Below are positions 41,747-52,124 of a DNA stretch of 64,000 nucleotides, piece by piece. The DNA is taken from positions 1 through 64,000 of the forward strand of contig MWCD01000003.1 of the NCBI GenBank assembly GCA_002069885.1, written 5' to 3'. The translations under genes and the position numbers were made by a program. Positions within the stretch are counted from its first letter, which is position 1, and every line of letters begins with the position of its first letter. The DNA is from a bacterium ADurb.Bin236. Lineage in GTDB: Bacteria; UBP15; UBA6099. The notes beneath the pieces are model-generated. The model was not told where the DNA came from. It did not search any database and worked only from the letters and a program-made list of their open reading frames with translations.

Positions 41747-43825
41747 ATGAAATTCGACGAAATTTTACAGAGATATGAAGACAGTTTGATGGCATACAAC
41801 CGCGCCGCCGGGCTGATGGACAAGGGACGGCTCGACGAGGCGGAAGAGTTGCTGAAGGCTGCTCTATCGCGATATCCGAGAGAAGTTTTCATGGACGAGG
41901 AGCAGGAACTTGACGCATCCATGCTCGACTCCATAGACACGCTTTTCACTAATATTTCGGACAGGTTGGAGTTGGTGAGGTCCATAAAGAGCGGGCCGAA
42001 GCTCGGCGCGGCAGGTATCCTTACGCTGCGCGATCTTGTGGAGCGGAACGCGCTCAAAACGAAGAGCGAGCCGATGTCGGAGTCTGCCGCGCAAGAAGGT
42101 TTTTCGACCGACGCGTCTGTCGAGTTGGATTACACCGCAAGCAAGCTGGACGAGGAAGAGTTCGAGCGGGTATGGGACGACGATTCTAAATCCGTCGCGG
42201 AAGATTCAGGAGCGGCTGATGTCTCCGCGACTGCCGAGCTTTCCGCTGAAGACATCATTCTTTCGGGGCTGACGGACGTTCGGGCGGAGGACGTTGGAGC
42301 CGCTGTCGAAGCAAGCGCGCTGGAGCCGCAAGAGAATAATTCCCCAGAGATAGACGAAGCTCTCGCGGCCATCGAAGCATTCGAGGAAATGGACGCCGGG
42401 AGCGTCGGGCAAACGGAAAAAGGCGAATTCGACAAAATCGAAATAGAGATAGAGATGGAAAGAGACGCGGACGCAGAGTCGGACGCGGCTTCCATAACCG
42501 CGGAGAAAGAGAAATCGCTGGAAGACATGCTGGCCGGAACGCTGACGGACGCTCCGCCGCCTGAAGATATCGAGTTGATTGACGAAGAGCTACAAAGCGC
42601 TCAGATTCCGGAAACGGCTCCCGCCGCCGAGACTGAGCCGGCTCCAGGGCCGGATGAAGAGAAGGTGAAAAAGGCGCTCGAGGCTGTGGCGGCCGCGGCG
42701 GACGATACAGACGAAACAACTAAAGAATCAACGCCGGAGACTGCCGAAGCGGGCGCGGATGAAGCGGAGGCGGACAGCGGAGCCGCGCCGAAAAAAAAGA
42801 AGCCCGGAATCTTCTCTAAGCTTTCGGCTTTAAAGAAACCGAAGAAAACAAAAAAAAACGAGCCTCAGGAGGCTGAACTGCTCGAAATGAGCGACGAAGG
42901 ACCCGCGAACGCGCCGGAAGCGCCTCCTGAAAAAACCGACGAGGAAGCGGGCGGTCCGAAAAAGATGAAAAAACTAAAGTTGTTCGGCATCGGAAAGAAA
43001 AAGAAAGGCTCTGGCGAAGAATTGAAAGACATGGCGGAGCAGACTGCGGAAATAGCGACGGAGGAGCCGGCCGCAGAGGCTGAGTCTGTCGCGGAAGCAG
43101 CGCAAGAAGAGCCAGTGGTCGAAGTGTCGGCGGCTTTCTCGACGCCCCCGGCGACTCCGGCAAATGTGAGCGATGACGAAAAGGACGAAGAAGACGAAGC
43201 GCTCCTTTCAAAAGACGAAATCAAAAGACAGTACGGCCCGGCTCACAAGCACACGATTATCGAGCGGACGACGGTAAACGTGTCAGGAATATTCAGTTCT
43301 ATATTCGTGGTTCTCATGCTGTTGGCGGGATTCGCGGACTTGGGGTACAGGATATACACGGACGTGTATCTGGGCGGGCTTGACAGCCTGTACCGGGGCG
43401 GCGAGAAAGCGGCGTTGAGCGAGCCGACGAAGATGGACGAAGCTCTCACGAATTATCTGCAATACAGGTCGGCATTGCCTGACACGGGCGCCGACAAAAA
43501 CAAAGTTTCCGCATATCTGCCTGTGGCGTGGAGTTCCAAGCTGAGAAATGAAAAGAACAAGCCGGACGAAGCGCTAATGCTGATGCGGCTGATGAGGCGA
43601 GAGGATGTAATGGCATCGGCGCTGGACGAAGAATTCGTCAGCGCGCTGATTATGAAAGCTGAACAAGGCGTATCAGGCGGCGGAGAGGAATTCGAAGAGA
43701 TGACATCCCGCGCGAGGCAGATTTTGGCGGAAGGCCGCGTGGCGGAACCTGTGGCGTTGGAAATGCTTAACAGGCTGGACGCCCTTGAAGCGGGCGCAGC
43801 AGTTGTTAAAACTTCAAGCAAATGA
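41747..43825 (+). CDS. TPR-like, acidic, single-pass membrane protein of unknown function
   Basis: A 692-aa protein with clear zones. Residues ~1-50 form a TPR-like helical pair (AYNRAAGLMDKGRLDEAEELLKAAL). Residues ~100-500 are low-complexity, Glu/Ala-rich and disordered, with three basic patches (for example KKKKPGIFSKLSALKKPKKT). A single membrane helix is near residue 515 (SSIFVVLMLLAGFADLGYRIY). About 150 residues then lie outside and look like further helical repeats. Zoning suggests a cytoplasmic binding tail linked to an outside repeat domain. It overlaps the next small gene by 4 bp if that gene uses its first ATG. Confidence 0.75.
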   Translation: MKFDEILQRYEDSLMAYNRAAGLMDKGRLDEAEELLKAALSRYPREVFMDEEQELDASMLDSIDTLFTNISDRLELVRSIKSGPKLGAAGILTLRDLVERNALKTKSEPMSESAAQEGFSTDASVELDYTASKLDEEEFERVWDDDSKSVAEDSGAADVSATAELSAEDIILSGLTDVRAEDVGAAVEASALEPQENNSPEIDEALAAIEAFEEMDAGSVGQTEKGEFDKIEIEIEMERDADAESDAASITAEKEKSLEDMLAGTLTDAPPPEDIELIDEELQSAQIPETAPAAETEPAPGPDEEKVKKALEAVAAAADDTDETTKESTPETAEAGADEAEADSGAAPKKKKPGIFSKLSALKKPKKTKKNEPQEAELLEMSDEGPANAPEAPPEKTDEEAGGPKKMKKLKLFGIGKKKKGSGEELKDMAEQTAEIATEEPAAEAESVAEAAQEEPVVEVSAAFSTPPATPANVSDDEKDEEDEALLSKDEIKRQYGPAHKHTIIERTTVNVSGIFSSIFVVLMLLAGFADLGYRIYTDVYLGGLDSLYRGGEKAALSEPTKMDEALTNYLQYRSALPDTGADKNKVSAYLPVAWSSKLRNEKNKPDEALMLMRLMRREDVMASALDEEFVSALIMKAEQGVSGGGEEFEEMTSRARQILAEGRVAEPVALEMLNRLDALEAGAAVVKTSSK

Positions 43826-43836
43826 CAGGCGGCGAA

Positions 43837-44061
43837 ATGACGGACACTGAAAAAATCATCGAGGGAAGCGGCGGCGGCGACTACCTAGTTCGCTCCGTGT
43901 CCATCGTGACCCTGCTTTTCGAGCGTGGGATATTGAACGAGATATTCGAGAGCGGCAGGCTGACTGAAGAGGAAGTGGATGTTAGGACGGAGACGTTGAA
44001 AAAGAGATTCCCGGGGTTCGGGGGCGACGGTTTGGGAAACGACGGAGGCGAGACCGGCTGA
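43837..44061 (+). CDS. Small acidic protein of unknown function
   Basis: A 74-aa protein (79 aa if read from ATG 43822, which overlaps the previous stop). The middle is helical (LVRSVSIVTLLFERGILNEIFESGRLTEEEVDVRTETLKK) and the end is Gly/Asp-rich. No family recognised. The context suggests it is made with the upstream membrane protein. Confidence 0.55.
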   Translation: MTDTEKIIEGSGGGDYLVRSVSIVTLLFERGILNEIFESGRLTEEEVDVRTETLKKRFPGFGGDGLGNDGGETG

Positions 44062-44157
44062 AGGCCGGAGCCGCCGCCGATAAAATAAAGCAAAGGGCGC
44101 GCCGGACGCGCGCTGCAAAAAAGAAAGCCTTTGAGGCCGGATTAAAAGGAGAAATGA

Positions 44158-45450
44158 ATGCAATCGAGAATGATCACGATGAGCCAGAACGAGATCCCGA
44201 GGAAATGGTACAACGCGCTGCCCGACCTGCCGAGACCGCTGGACCCGCCGCTGCATCCGGGAACGAGAGAGCCGATAGGGCCGGAGGCGCTGACGCCGCT
44301 GTTTCCGATGGGGCTTATCGAGCAGGAAGTAAGCTCGCAACGGTGGATCGACATACCGGAGGAAGTGCTGGACATACTGGCGCTGTGGAGACCGACCCCG
44401 ATGTTCCGCGCGGTCGGGCTTGAGAAAGCGCTCGGAACGCCCGCGAAGATTTTCTACAAATACGAAGGCACAAGCCCCGCCGGAAGCCACAAGCCGAACA
44501 CGGCTGTCGCTCAGGCGTACTACAACAAAAAAGAGAATGTCAAAAGGATAGCCACCGAGACCGGAGCCGGGCAGTGGGGAAGCGCGTTGAGCTTCGCATG
44601 CAGCCTGTTCGGGATCGAGTGCATGGTGTACATGGTGCGGATCAGCTTCGACCAGAAGCCGTACCGCAAGTCGCTTATTAACGCGTGGGGAGCCAATGTG
44701 GTTCCCAGCCCGAGCAACCTAACGGCGGCCGGGCGCGCGGCGCTGGAGAAGGACCCGGACTGCACGGGCAGCCTCGGTCTGGCCATCAGCGAGGCGGTCG
44801 AGGACGCGGCGGGGCGCGAAGACACGAAATACGCGCTGGGCAGCGTCCTAAACCACGTGCTGCTGCATCAGTCCGTGATCGGGCAGGAGTGCATCAAGCA
44901 GATGGCGTCTGTGGGAGAATACCCGGACGTGGTGGTGGGATGCCACGGCGGCGGAAGCAACTACGCCGGACTTACACTGCCCTTCCTGCCGGACAAACTG
45001 GGCGGGAAAAACATCCGCTTCGTGGCGGTCGAGCCGAAGTCATGCCCGACACTGACGGAAGGAAAATACGAGTACGACGTGGGAGACGTGGCGGGAATGA
45101 CGCCGCTGCTGATGATGTACACGCTGGGGCACGACTTCATGCCGGCTCCGATACACGCGGGCGGCCTCAGGTATCACGGCGGAGCGCCCATCGTTTCCAA
45201 CCTCATTCACGACGGAATCATGGAAGCCATATCCGTCGAGCAGAAACAGATCTTCGAGTCCGCCGTGCTGTTCGCGAGGACTGAAGGACATATCCCGGCT
45301 CCGGAATCCGCGCACGCGATACACGGCGCGGTCGCCGAGGCGTTGAAGTGCAAGGAAAGCGGAGAGAGCAAAACCATCCTGTTCGGACTGAGCGGGCACG
45401 GGCATTTTGACATGGGAGCGTACGACGCGTATTTCAGCGGCAGGATGTAA
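44158..45450 (+). CDS. Tryptophan synthase beta-like protein (TrpB2)
   Basis: PLP enzyme of the TrpB2 group, which usually acts on free indole and serine without TrpA. 430 aa, longer than TrpB1, with the typical N-terminal extension ([23 protein letters not shown]). The PLP lysine is in [17 protein letters not shown] and the phosphate loop is [19 protein letters not shown] precedes the ATG. It stands alone, far from the trp operon, which carries its own TrpB1. It may salvage indole or act as a serine deaminase. Confidence 0.93.
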   Translation: MQSRMITMSQNEIPRKWYNALPDLPRPLDPPLHPGTREPIGPEALTPLFPMGLIEQEVSSQRWIDIPEEVLDILALWRPTPMFRAVGLEKALGTPAKIFYKYEGTSPAGSHKPNTAVAQAYYNKKENVKRIATETGAGQWGSALSFACSLFGIECMVYMVRISFDQKPYRKSLINAWGANVVPSPSNLTAAGRAALEKDPDCTGSLGLAISEAVEDAAGREDTKYALGSVLNHVLLHQSVIGQECIKQMASVGEYPDVVVGCHGGGSNYAGLTLPFLPDKLGGKNIRFVAVEPKSCPTLTEGKYEYDVGDVAGMTPLLMMYTLGHDFMPAPIHAGGLRYHGGAPIVSNLIHDGIMEAISVEQKQIFESAVLFARTEGHIPAPESAHAIHGAVAEALKCKESGESKTILFGLSGHGHFDMGAYDAYFSGRM

Positions 45451-45468
45451 AGACGCTTGACAACGGGC

Positions 45469-45496
45469 GGCGGCGCGGCGGGACGGCCGCGCCGCC
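45469..45496. other. GC-only hairpin after TrpB2
   Basis: An 11-bp stem of only G and C (45469-45479 with 45486-45496) 18 bp after the TrpB2 stop. There is no T run, so a Rho-dependent pause or mRNA end protection is more likely than intrinsic termination. Confidence 0.5.
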
Positions 45497-45577
45497 CCTT
45501 CCCCGGACTAACATTCCGGGCCGGGCACAAACGCGGGGGCGCGCCCTCCGCGGCTCACAAGGAGCGTTGATATCATC

Positions 45578-46099
45578 ATGGACGTGCTGGTTCTCAACGC
45601 AAGCTACGAGGTGCTCAACATCACACGCTGGCAACGCGCGATATGTCTAGTCTTCTCCGGCAAAGCGGAGATGCTGGAACAACGCGACCGCTCCGCCCGC
45701 TCCCAGTTTCAGGAATTCGACATGCCGTCGGTCATCAAGATGAACTACTACGTGAAGAAGCCGCGCATGCAAGTGCCGTTCTCCAGAGGGAACGTCTTCA
45801 TGCGCGACCACCACACGTGCCAATACTGCGGCAAGACCCGCAAGGCTGCGGAGCTTACTCTCGACCACATCATGCCGCGCTCGCTTGGAGGGGAAACCTG
45901 CTGGGAGAACCTCGTGACGGCGTGCAAGCACTGCAACGTGAAAAAGGGGAACCGCACGCCGGAGGGGGCAGGGATGAAACTGCGTAAGATGCCGCGCGCG
46001 CCCCAGTTCACCCCCACCCTTCAGGCCTGCTTCAGGGAAGACTGGGAGAAATACGTGCCGTACGCGGTCCCTGTCCCCCTATCAGGAGAAATCAACTAA
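45578..46099 (+). CDS. HNH endonuclease
   Basis: A 173-aa protein of the common bacterial HNH family beginning with MDVLVLNASYEVLNITRWQRA. The HNH core is CQYCGKTRKAAELTLDHIMP, then GGETCWENLVTACKHCN, giving two CxxC zinc pairs and the His-Asn-His residues. AAGGAG lies ahead of the start. These stand-alone proteins are widespread; their natural target is unknown and there is no restriction-modification partner here. Confidence 0.9.
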   Translation: MDVLVLNASYEVLNITRWQRAICLVFSGKAEMLEQRDRSARSQFQEFDMPSVIKMNYYVKKPRMQVPFSRGNVFMRDHHTCQYCGKTRKAAELTLDHIMPRSLGGETCWENLVTACKHCNVKKGNRTPEGAGMKLRKMPRAPQFTPTLQACFREDWEKYVPYAVPVPLSGEIN

Positions 46100-46141
46100 G
46101 GAACCCGCAGCGCCCTCGTCCAACGCCGCGACACCCATGCC

Positions 46142-46801
46142 ATGAAAAAAGAAATTGTCAGATACGACCCTTCCAACCCCGCGCATCGCGAGGCCGTGCG
46201 CCGCATCGTGTACGACACCGGCTTCGGAGGCGAAACGGTCGCCCCCTACTTTGACAACTTCGATCTCTTCGCCGACATGCTCACCCTTTATTACACGGAC
46301 TACGACGCCTCCCACAACTTCCTCGCGATGGCGGACGGCGAGATAGCCGGATACCTGCTCGGATGCCCGGACACGCCGGTTTGCGACAGTGTGACAAAAA
46401 GAGAAATCTACCCGGCCCTGCTGCGCGGCATAATATCCGGCAGATACAAACTAACGCCGAAAGACCTCCTGTACATCAGGCGAAGCCTCTCGGCGATGAT
46501 TCGCGGAGAACACATAGCGACGCCGACGGACGTCTATCCGGCGCATCTTCACATCGACTTTCTGCCGCAATACCGCCGCGCAGGGCTAGGCTCGAAAATA
46601 ATGCTGGAGTACATGGACTATCTGCGCGGACTGGGCGTTAAGGGAGTTCACTTGGGCACTTCCAGCGCGCACCGCTCGGCGCTCCCCTTCTACGCGAAGC
46701 TTGGGTTCTCCGTGTACTCGCGCCTGAGGATGACCGAGACCGTCTTCGCCCCGCTGCATCCGCAAGACCTTTACGGAATAGTATGCGTCAAACTGCTGTG
46801 A
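46142..46801 (+). CDS. GNAT-family N-acetyltransferase
   Basis: A 219-aa acetyltransferase. The acetyl-CoA-binding motif is in HIDFLPQYRRAGLGSKIMLEYM (R-x-x-G-x-G/A). The following VHLGTSSAHRSALPFYAKLGF is the usual C-terminal part. Substrate unknown. The start has no strong ribosome-binding site and lies 42 bp after the HNH gene. It is followed closely by the glycine decarboxylase genes. Confidence 0.88.
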   Translation: MKKEIVRYDPSNPAHREAVRRIVYDTGFGGETVAPYFDNFDLFADMLTLYYTDYDASHNFLAMADGEIAGYLLGCPDTPVCDSVTKREIYPALLRGIISGRYKLTPKDLLYIRRSLSAMIRGEHIATPTDVYPAHLHIDFLPQYRRAGLGSKIMLEYMDYLRGLGVKGVHLGTSSAHRSALPFYAKLGFSVYSRLRMTETVFAPLHPQDLYGIVCVKLL

Positions 46802-46823
46802 ACGCCATTTAAGGAGGCGCGAA

Positions 46824-48158
46824 ATGCCATATATACCCCACACCGAAGAAGAATTGAACGAGATGCTCGAAGCAGTCGGAGCGTCGTCGCTGGACGACCT
46901 TTTCGCCGACATCCCCGCGTCGCTGTCGCCTCGCTCCTTTGATTTGCCGAAAGGCAAACCTGAGCACGAGGTTCTCAGAACGCTGCGCGGGCTTGCCGCG
47001 AAGAACGCCACCCAGCTCGTCAACTTCGTCGGAGGCGGCTTCTACGACCACTTCATCCCCGCCGCCGTCGACCCCATAGTCTCCCGCAGCGAGTTCTACA
47101 CCGCCTACACCCCCTACCAGCCCGAAACATCGCAGGGAACGCTTCAGGCAATATACGAGTACCAGACGGCGATATGCAGGCTGGTCGAGATGGACGTCTC
47201 CAACGCCTCCCTGTACGACGGCGGAACCGCCCTCTACGAAGCCTCCATGATGGCCGTGCGCGCCACCGGCAGAAAAAAAATAATCGTCGATCAGGGCGTC
47301 AGCCCCATCTACCGCGTCATGCTCGAAAGCTACACATCCAACCTCGGACTCCAGTTCGAGCAGATACCCATTTCAGGGGGAGTGACGGACCGCAAAAAAA
47401 TCAAAGACGCCCTCGGCTCGGACATCGCCGCCGTCATAGTCCAGAACCCTAACTTCTTCGGCTGCGTGGACGATTTCTCGGACATCTCAAAGATGGCGAA
47501 AGAAGCCGGAGCAATGGTGATATGCTCGGTATATCCGCTGTCGCTCGGACTGATCAAACCGCCCGGAACTATGGGCGCCGACATTGTGACGGGGGAAGGA
47601 CAGAGCCTCGGACTGCCTCTGTCGTTCGGCGGGCCGTATCTCGGCTTCATGGCCGCTCGCTCCGAAAACGCCCGCCGCATGCCCGGCAGAATCGTTGGAG
47701 CCACCGAGGACACGCAAGGCAGACGCGGGTTCGTCCTCACTCTCCAGACCCGCGAGCAGCACATACGCCGCGAGAAAGCGACAAGCAACATCTGCTCCAA
47801 CGAAGCCCTCTGCGCGCTGTCCGCCCTCGTCTACATGTGCCTGCTCGGAAAAGGCGGCCTTCAGCAGGTAGCCCGCGTATGCGCCGAGAAAGCCGCCTAC
47901 ACCCGCAAGAGACTCTCCCAGATTCCCGGTGTCAACATCAAATACCCGGCTCCCACATTCAACGAGTTCGCCGTCGAACTGCCCCGCGACGCCGGAACAG
48001 TGATCGGCGACCTAATCGAAAAAGGGTTCGCCGCAGGATTCCCTCTCGGCAGATATTACGAGGGCATGGAGCGCTCCATGCTGGTCGCCGTGACTGAAAA
48101 GAGAACCAAAGAAGAAATTGGACGCCTCGCCGAGGCGCTCGAGGAGGTCTTGTCATGA
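46824..48158 (+). CDS. gcvPA: Glycine dehydrogenase (decarboxylating) subunit 1
   Basis: N-terminal half of the split P-protein of the glycine cleavage system. It decarboxylates glycine and passes the aminomethyl group to lipoyl-GcvH. 444 aa. [36 protein letters not shown] and [21 protein letters not shown] are typical. AAGGAGG precedes the ATG. No glycine riboswitch fits in the 22-bp gap before it. The stop overlaps gcvPB by 4 bp. Confidence 0.96.
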   Translation: MPYIPHTEEELNEMLEAVGASSLDDLFADIPASLSPRSFDLPKGKPEHEVLRTLRGLAAKNATQLVNFVGGGFYDHFIPAAVDPIVSRSEFYTAYTPYQPETSQGTLQAIYEYQTAICRLVEMDVSNASLYDGGTALYEASMMAVRATGRKKIIVDQGVSPIYRVMLESYTSNLGLQFEQIPISGGVTDRKKIKDALGSDIAAVIVQNPNFFGCVDDFSDISKMAKEAGAMVICSVYPLSLGLIKPPGTMGADIVTGEGQSLGLPLSFGGPYLGFMAARSENARRMPGRIVGATEDTQGRRGFVLTLQTREQHIRREKATSNICSNEALCALSALVYMCLLGKGGLQQVARVCAEKAAYTRKRLSQIPGVNIKYPAPTFNEFAVELPRDAGTVIGDLIEKGFAAGFPLGRYYEGMERSMLVAVTEKRTKEEIGRLAEALEEVLS

Positions 48159-49609
48159 AGCTCATATACGAGAAAAGCTCCCCCGGCCGCAAAGGCGTCA
48201 GGCCCCCGGAATCCGACGTTTTCGCGAAGATAGAAATCCCCTCCGCCCTTATGCGGAAAAAACCCGCCGAACTGCCCGAAGTTTCCGAACTGGACGTAGT
48301 GAGGCATTTCACCGAATTGTCCCGCCGCAACTTCGGCGTGGACACGAACTTCTACCCGCTCGGCTCTTGCACCATGAAGTACAACCCTAAGATGTGCGAG
48401 CAGGCGGCGAAGATGGAGGGATTCGCGGCGCTGCATCCGCTGCTGCCCCAGCTAAGGCTCGGCGGCATGCTCACTCAGGGCGCGCTCCAGATACTCCACG
48501 ACTGCGCCGCCCTCCTCTGCGAGATCACCGGCATGGCGGAATTCACTATGCAACCTATGGCCGGCGCGCACGGCGAACTGACCGGCATCATGCTCATCGC
48601 CGCCTACCACAACTCGCGCGGCTCGAAAAAAACAAAGGTAATCGTCCCGGACTCCGCCCACGGAACAAACCCCGCCAGCGCCGCCATAGCCGGATACTCG
48701 GTCGTCACCGTCAAGTCCAACTCGCGCGGCGTAATGGACCTCGAAGAGTTCGAAAAAACTCTCGACGATGAAACGGCGGCGGTAATGCTCACATCGCCCA
48801 ACACTCTCGGGCTGTTCAACGCGGACTTGCAACGCATAGTCGAATTGGCGCGCTCCAAAGACGCCCTTATGTATTACGACGGGGCCAACCTGAACGCCAT
48901 CCTCGGACGCTGCCGTCCCGGCGACATGGGGTTCGACGTCGTCCACCTCAACCTTCACAAGACGTTCGCCACCCCGCACGGCGGCGGCGGGCCGGGCGCA
49001 GGCCCTGTCGGCGTTTCCGAAAAACTCATCCCATTCCTCCCGATTTCCCGCGTAGTCAAACGCTCCGACGGCACTTTCGCCCTCGACTACGACCACCCTC
49101 AGTCCATCGGCTACATCGCCCCCTTCTACGGCAACTTCGGCGTCATCCTCAAAGCCTACGCCTACATACTCGCCCTCGGGCGCGAAGGCCTCGTCCGCGT
49201 GAGCGAAACGGCGGTGCTGAACGCCAACTACCTTATGAGCAAGCTGAAAATCGCCTATGAGCTTCCTTACGATAGAATCTGCAAACACGAGTTCGTCCTA
49301 TCGGCTTCGAAACAGATGAAAAACGGAGTCCGCGCCCTCGACATAGCAAAGGCCCTTATCGACAGAGGCTTCCACCCGCCGACGGTTTACTTCCCGCTCA
49401 TCGTCAAGGAATCCATAATGATAGAGCCGACGGAGACTGAATCCAAAGAGACGCTCGACGCGTTCGCCGAGGCCATGCTGGAGGTGGCTCGGGTCGCCGA
49501 TGAGAACCCCGAAGCCCTGCGCGCGGCTCCGTCCAAAACCCCGGTGTCGAGGCTCGACGAGGTCAAGGCTGTAAAAAAAGCCGATTTCGCTTACATCCCG
49601 AACGCCTGA
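48155..49609 (+). CDS. gcvPB: Glycine dehydrogenase (decarboxylating) subunit 2
   Basis: C-terminal half of the split P-protein, carrying the PLP site. 484 aa. The PLP lysine is in [31 protein letters not shown] and [15 protein letters not shown] are family signatures. gcvT, gcvH and lpd are not adjacent, so they must lie elsewhere for the pathway to work. Confidence 0.96.
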   Translation: MKLIYEKSSPGRKGVRPPESDVFAKIEIPSALMRKKPAELPEVSELDVVRHFTELSRRNFGVDTNFYPLGSCTMKYNPKMCEQAAKMEGFAALHPLLPQLRLGGMLTQGALQILHDCAALLCEITGMAEFTMQPMAGAHGELTGIMLIAAYHNSRGSKKTKVIVPDSAHGTNPASAAIAGYSVVTVKSNSRGVMDLEEFEKTLDDETAAVMLTSPNTLGLFNADLQRIVELARSKDALMYYDGANLNAILGRCRPGDMGFDVVHLNLHKTFATPHGGGGPGAGPVGVSEKLIPFLPISRVVKRSDGTFALDYDHPQSIGYIAPFYGNFGVILKAYAYILALGREGLVRVSETAVLNANYLMSKLKIAYELPYDRICKHEFVLSASKQMKNGVRALDIAKALIDRGFHPPTVYFPLIVKESIMIEPTETESKETLDAFAEAMLEVARVADENPEALRAAPSKTPVSRLDEVKAVKKADFAYIPNA

Positions 49610-49628
49610 CGCCGGGTCGGCTCAGCGT

Positions 49629-49657
49629 TTGAATCGGTTTTTTCATTGTGCTATAAT
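49629..49657 (+). promoter_or_regulatory. Promoter of the ugd-glpX operon
   Basis: -35 TTGAAT (49629-49634), 17-bp spacer, -10 TATAAT (49652-49657). RNA would start near 49664, about 45 nt before the ATG at 49709. Confidence 0.7.
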
Positions 49658-49708
49658 CGATTTGATGTCTTCATTCGCGCGGCATAACTTGAGAAAGGCT
49701 CGCAACTC

Positions 49709-51082
49709 ATGAACATTGCTGTCATAGGCGTAGGCTATGTCGGCCTCGTGACCGGAGCCGTCTTCGCCGACCTCGGAAACATCGTCGTCTGCGTCGACAG
49801 CGACAAGAAAAAAATCGGGAACCTGAAAAAAGGCCGGATGCCGTTCTACGAGCCGGGGCTTGAAGAAATGGTCGCCCGCAACATCGAGGACGGACGCCTC
49901 TCCTTCACCACCGACACCGCCGAGGCGGTAGGGGCGTCCGAGATAGCGTTTATCGCGGTCGGCACTCCCCCCGGAGAAGACGGCGGAACCGACCTGTCCC
50001 AAGTCGAGGCCGCCGCCGAGGCTATCGGACGCTCGCTCGCATGCGGCATGATCGTCGTCAATAAAAGCACCGTCCCCGTCGGAACCGGCGACCTCGTCAA
50101 ACACATCATCGACAAAGTGAAACCAAAAAACGCCGAGGTCGAGGTCGTTTCGAACCCGGAGTTCCTTGCGGAAGGCAGCGCCATTCACGACGCGCTCTAC
50201 CCAGACCGCATCGTCATCGGCGCTCCCAACAGGTCGGTGGCTATGAAACTCATCGAGCTGTACGCCACGCTCGAAAGGCCGATGGTGATAACGTCCGTGC
50301 GAAGCGCGGAAATGATTAAATACGCCTCCAACGCATTTCTGGCCACCAAAATATCCTTCATTAACTCAATAGCCAACCTGTGCGAAGAGGTGGGCGCGGA
50401 CATCGAGGAAGTCAGCCGCGGCGTCGGCCTCGACGAGCGCATCGGCAACAGGTTCCTTCGCGCCGGAATCGGCTACGGCGGCTCCTGTTTCCCCAAAGAC
50501 ACCGAGTCCCTGCTCCACGTCTCCCGCAAGTTCGGCTCGGAAATTACCATCATCGACGCCGCCATCAAAGTGAACGACGCCCAGCCGCTCAGGCTTGTCG
50601 AAAAGGCGGAACGCGCACTCGGCTCCCTGAAAGGAAAAACCGTCGCCGTCCTCGGCCTCTCCTTCAAACCCGACACGGACGACCTTCGCGAATCATGCGC
50701 GCTCGCTATCGTATCCCGCCTGCTGGAGCTTGGCGCGAATGTGCGCGCGTACGACCCCATGGCGATGCGAAAGTGCGAGCCTCTCTTCCCCTCCATCAAA
50801 TACTGCGAAGACGCATACGACGCCGCCGCAGGCGCGCACGCCCTCATGGCTCTCACCGAATGGAACCACTTCAAACACCTGAACTTCTGCCGTCTAAAGG
50901 AAATCATGGCGGACGTTCACGTGTTCGACGGACGCAATATCTATAACCCGGAACTCGTCGCGCGCGCGGGCCTGAAATACCACGGGGTCGGACGCGAACC
51001 CGGCGCGCAGCCGGAAATCCTTCCCGACAATTGCTCCTCTATTTGCCGGGGCGCAAAATCAAAAAGGGGGACAAAGACATGA
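49709..51082 (+). CDS. ugd: UDP-glucose 6-dehydrogenase
   Basis: Oxidises UDP-glucose to UDP-glucuronate with two NAD, supplying sugars for polysaccharide. 457 aa. N-terminal Rossmann motif GVGYVGLVTGAVFADLG. VSNPEFLAEGSAIHD and the catalytic Cys in GIGYGGSCFPKDTESL are present. The C-terminal domain begins at VAVLGLSFKPDTDDLRES. The last ~25 residues are an unusual extension. The stop overlaps glpX by 4 bp. A link to the Wzy-type protein at 57319-61605 through surface polysaccharide is possible. Confidence 0.96.
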   Translation: MNIAVIGVGYVGLVTGAVFADLGNIVVCVDSDKKKIGNLKKGRMPFYEPGLEEMVARNIEDGRLSFTTDTAEAVGASEIAFIAVGTPPGEDGGTDLSQVEAAAEAIGRSLACGMIVVNKSTVPVGTGDLVKHIIDKVKPKNAEVEVVSNPEFLAEGSAIHDALYPDRIVIGAPNRSVAMKLIELYATLERPMVITSVRSAEMIKYASNAFLATKISFINSIANLCEEVGADIEEVSRGVGLDERIGNRFLRAGIGYGGSCFPKDTESLLHVSRKFGSEITIIDAAIKVNDAQPLRLVEKAERALGSLKGKTVAVLGLSFKPDTDDLRESCALAIVSRLLELGANVRAYDPMAMRKCEPLFPSIKYCEDAYDAAAGAHALMALTEWNHFKHLNFCRLKEIMADVHVFDGRNIYNPELVARAGLKYHGVGREPGAQPEILPDNCSSICRGAKSKRGTKT

Positions 51083-52089
51083 CAATGGACATGACGAGAG
51101 AGATAACTCTCGAATTCGTCCGAGTCACCGAGGCCGCCGCCCTCAAAGCGGCCCGCTGGATGGGCAAAGGCGACAAAAACGGAGCCGACAAAGCCGCCGT
51201 GGACGCCATGCGCGGCATGCTCGAACTGGTAAATATCCGAGGAAAAATTGTGATTGGCGAGGGTGAAAAAGACGAGGCCCCCATGCTCTACATCGGCGAA
51301 CACGTCGGCGGAGGCGGCATACACGACCCGCAGGTCGATATCGCCGTCGACCCTCTCGACGGAACCACCCTCACCTCCAAAGGTCTTCCCGGCGCCATCG
51401 CCGTCCTTGCCGCCGCAGACGCGGGCGCTCTCATGTCCTTCCCCAGCTTCTACGTGGACAAAATAGCCGTCGGCCCTGCCGCAAAAGGTTGCATCGACAT
51501 CAACGACTCCGTCAAAAACAACCTCAAACGCGTCGCAAAAGCCCTCGACTTCAAAATGGGCGAACTCACTGTGGTCATACTCGATAGGCCCAGACATAAA
51601 AAACTCATAGACGAGGTCAGGGCCGCCGGAGCAAGAGTAAAACTAATAAGCGACGGCGACGTCGCCGGAGCCATCGCCTGCGCCACCGCGTCCAGCGGCA
51701 GCAACATCCTCATGGGCGTCGGAGGAGCCCCCGAAGGCGTTCTCGCCGCAGCCGCTCTCAAATGCCTTGGCGGCGATATCCAAGTAAAAATCTGGCCCCG
51801 CGACCCCGAAGAAAAAAAGAAAATCATCGAACTCGGCTTCTCAAAAAAACAAATGGAAACCGTCTTCACCGCCGAAGACCTCTGCCACGGCGACAGCACC
51901 GTCTTCTCCGCCACAGGCGTCACCGGCGGCGATTTCCTTGACGCCGTCCGCTATCACGGCGACACCGCAGTGACCCATTCGGTGGTTATGCGCTGCAAAA
52001 CAAGAACGGTCCGCTACATCACCGCCGTTCATCAGACTAAAACAAAGACCGTGCCGTCGCGCAGCGAAAGCCGCGAGGTCCGCATCTAG
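51079..52089 (+). CDS. glpX: Class II fructose-1,6-bisphosphatase
   Basis: Hydrolyses fructose 1,6-bisphosphate to fructose 6-phosphate in gluconeogenesis. 336 aa. Metal and substrate motifs IVIGEGEKDEAPML, AVDPLDGTTLTSKG and ILMGVGGAPEGVLAAAALK are present. The ATG at 51079 overlaps the ugd stop (ATGA) and follows GGGGG. The pairing with ugd fits a route from gluconeogenesis into sugar nucleotides. Confidence 0.96.
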   Translation: MTMDMTREITLEFVRVTEAAALKAARWMGKGDKNGADKAAVDAMRGMLELVNIRGKIVIGEGEKDEAPMLYIGEHVGGGGIHDPQVDIAVDPLDGTTLTSKGLPGAIAVLAAADAGALMSFPSFYVDKIAVGPAAKGCIDINDSVKNNLKRVAKALDFKMGELTVVILDRPRHKKLIDEVRAAGARVKLISDGDVAGAIACATASSGSNILMGVGGAPEGVLAAAALKCLGGDIQVKIWPRDPEEKKKIIELGFSKKQMETVFTAEDLCHGDSTVFSATGVTGGDFLDAVRYHGDTAVTHSVVMRCKTRTVRYITAVHQTKTKTVPSRSESREVRI

Positions 52090-52124
52090 CCGGGCGCGCA
52101 ACCGCGCTCACAGGAGGCTCCGCC

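Noticed and set aside
46802-46823. Glycine riboswitch before gcvPA
   Set aside because: Only 22 bp separate the genes and they hold just the ribosome-binding site.
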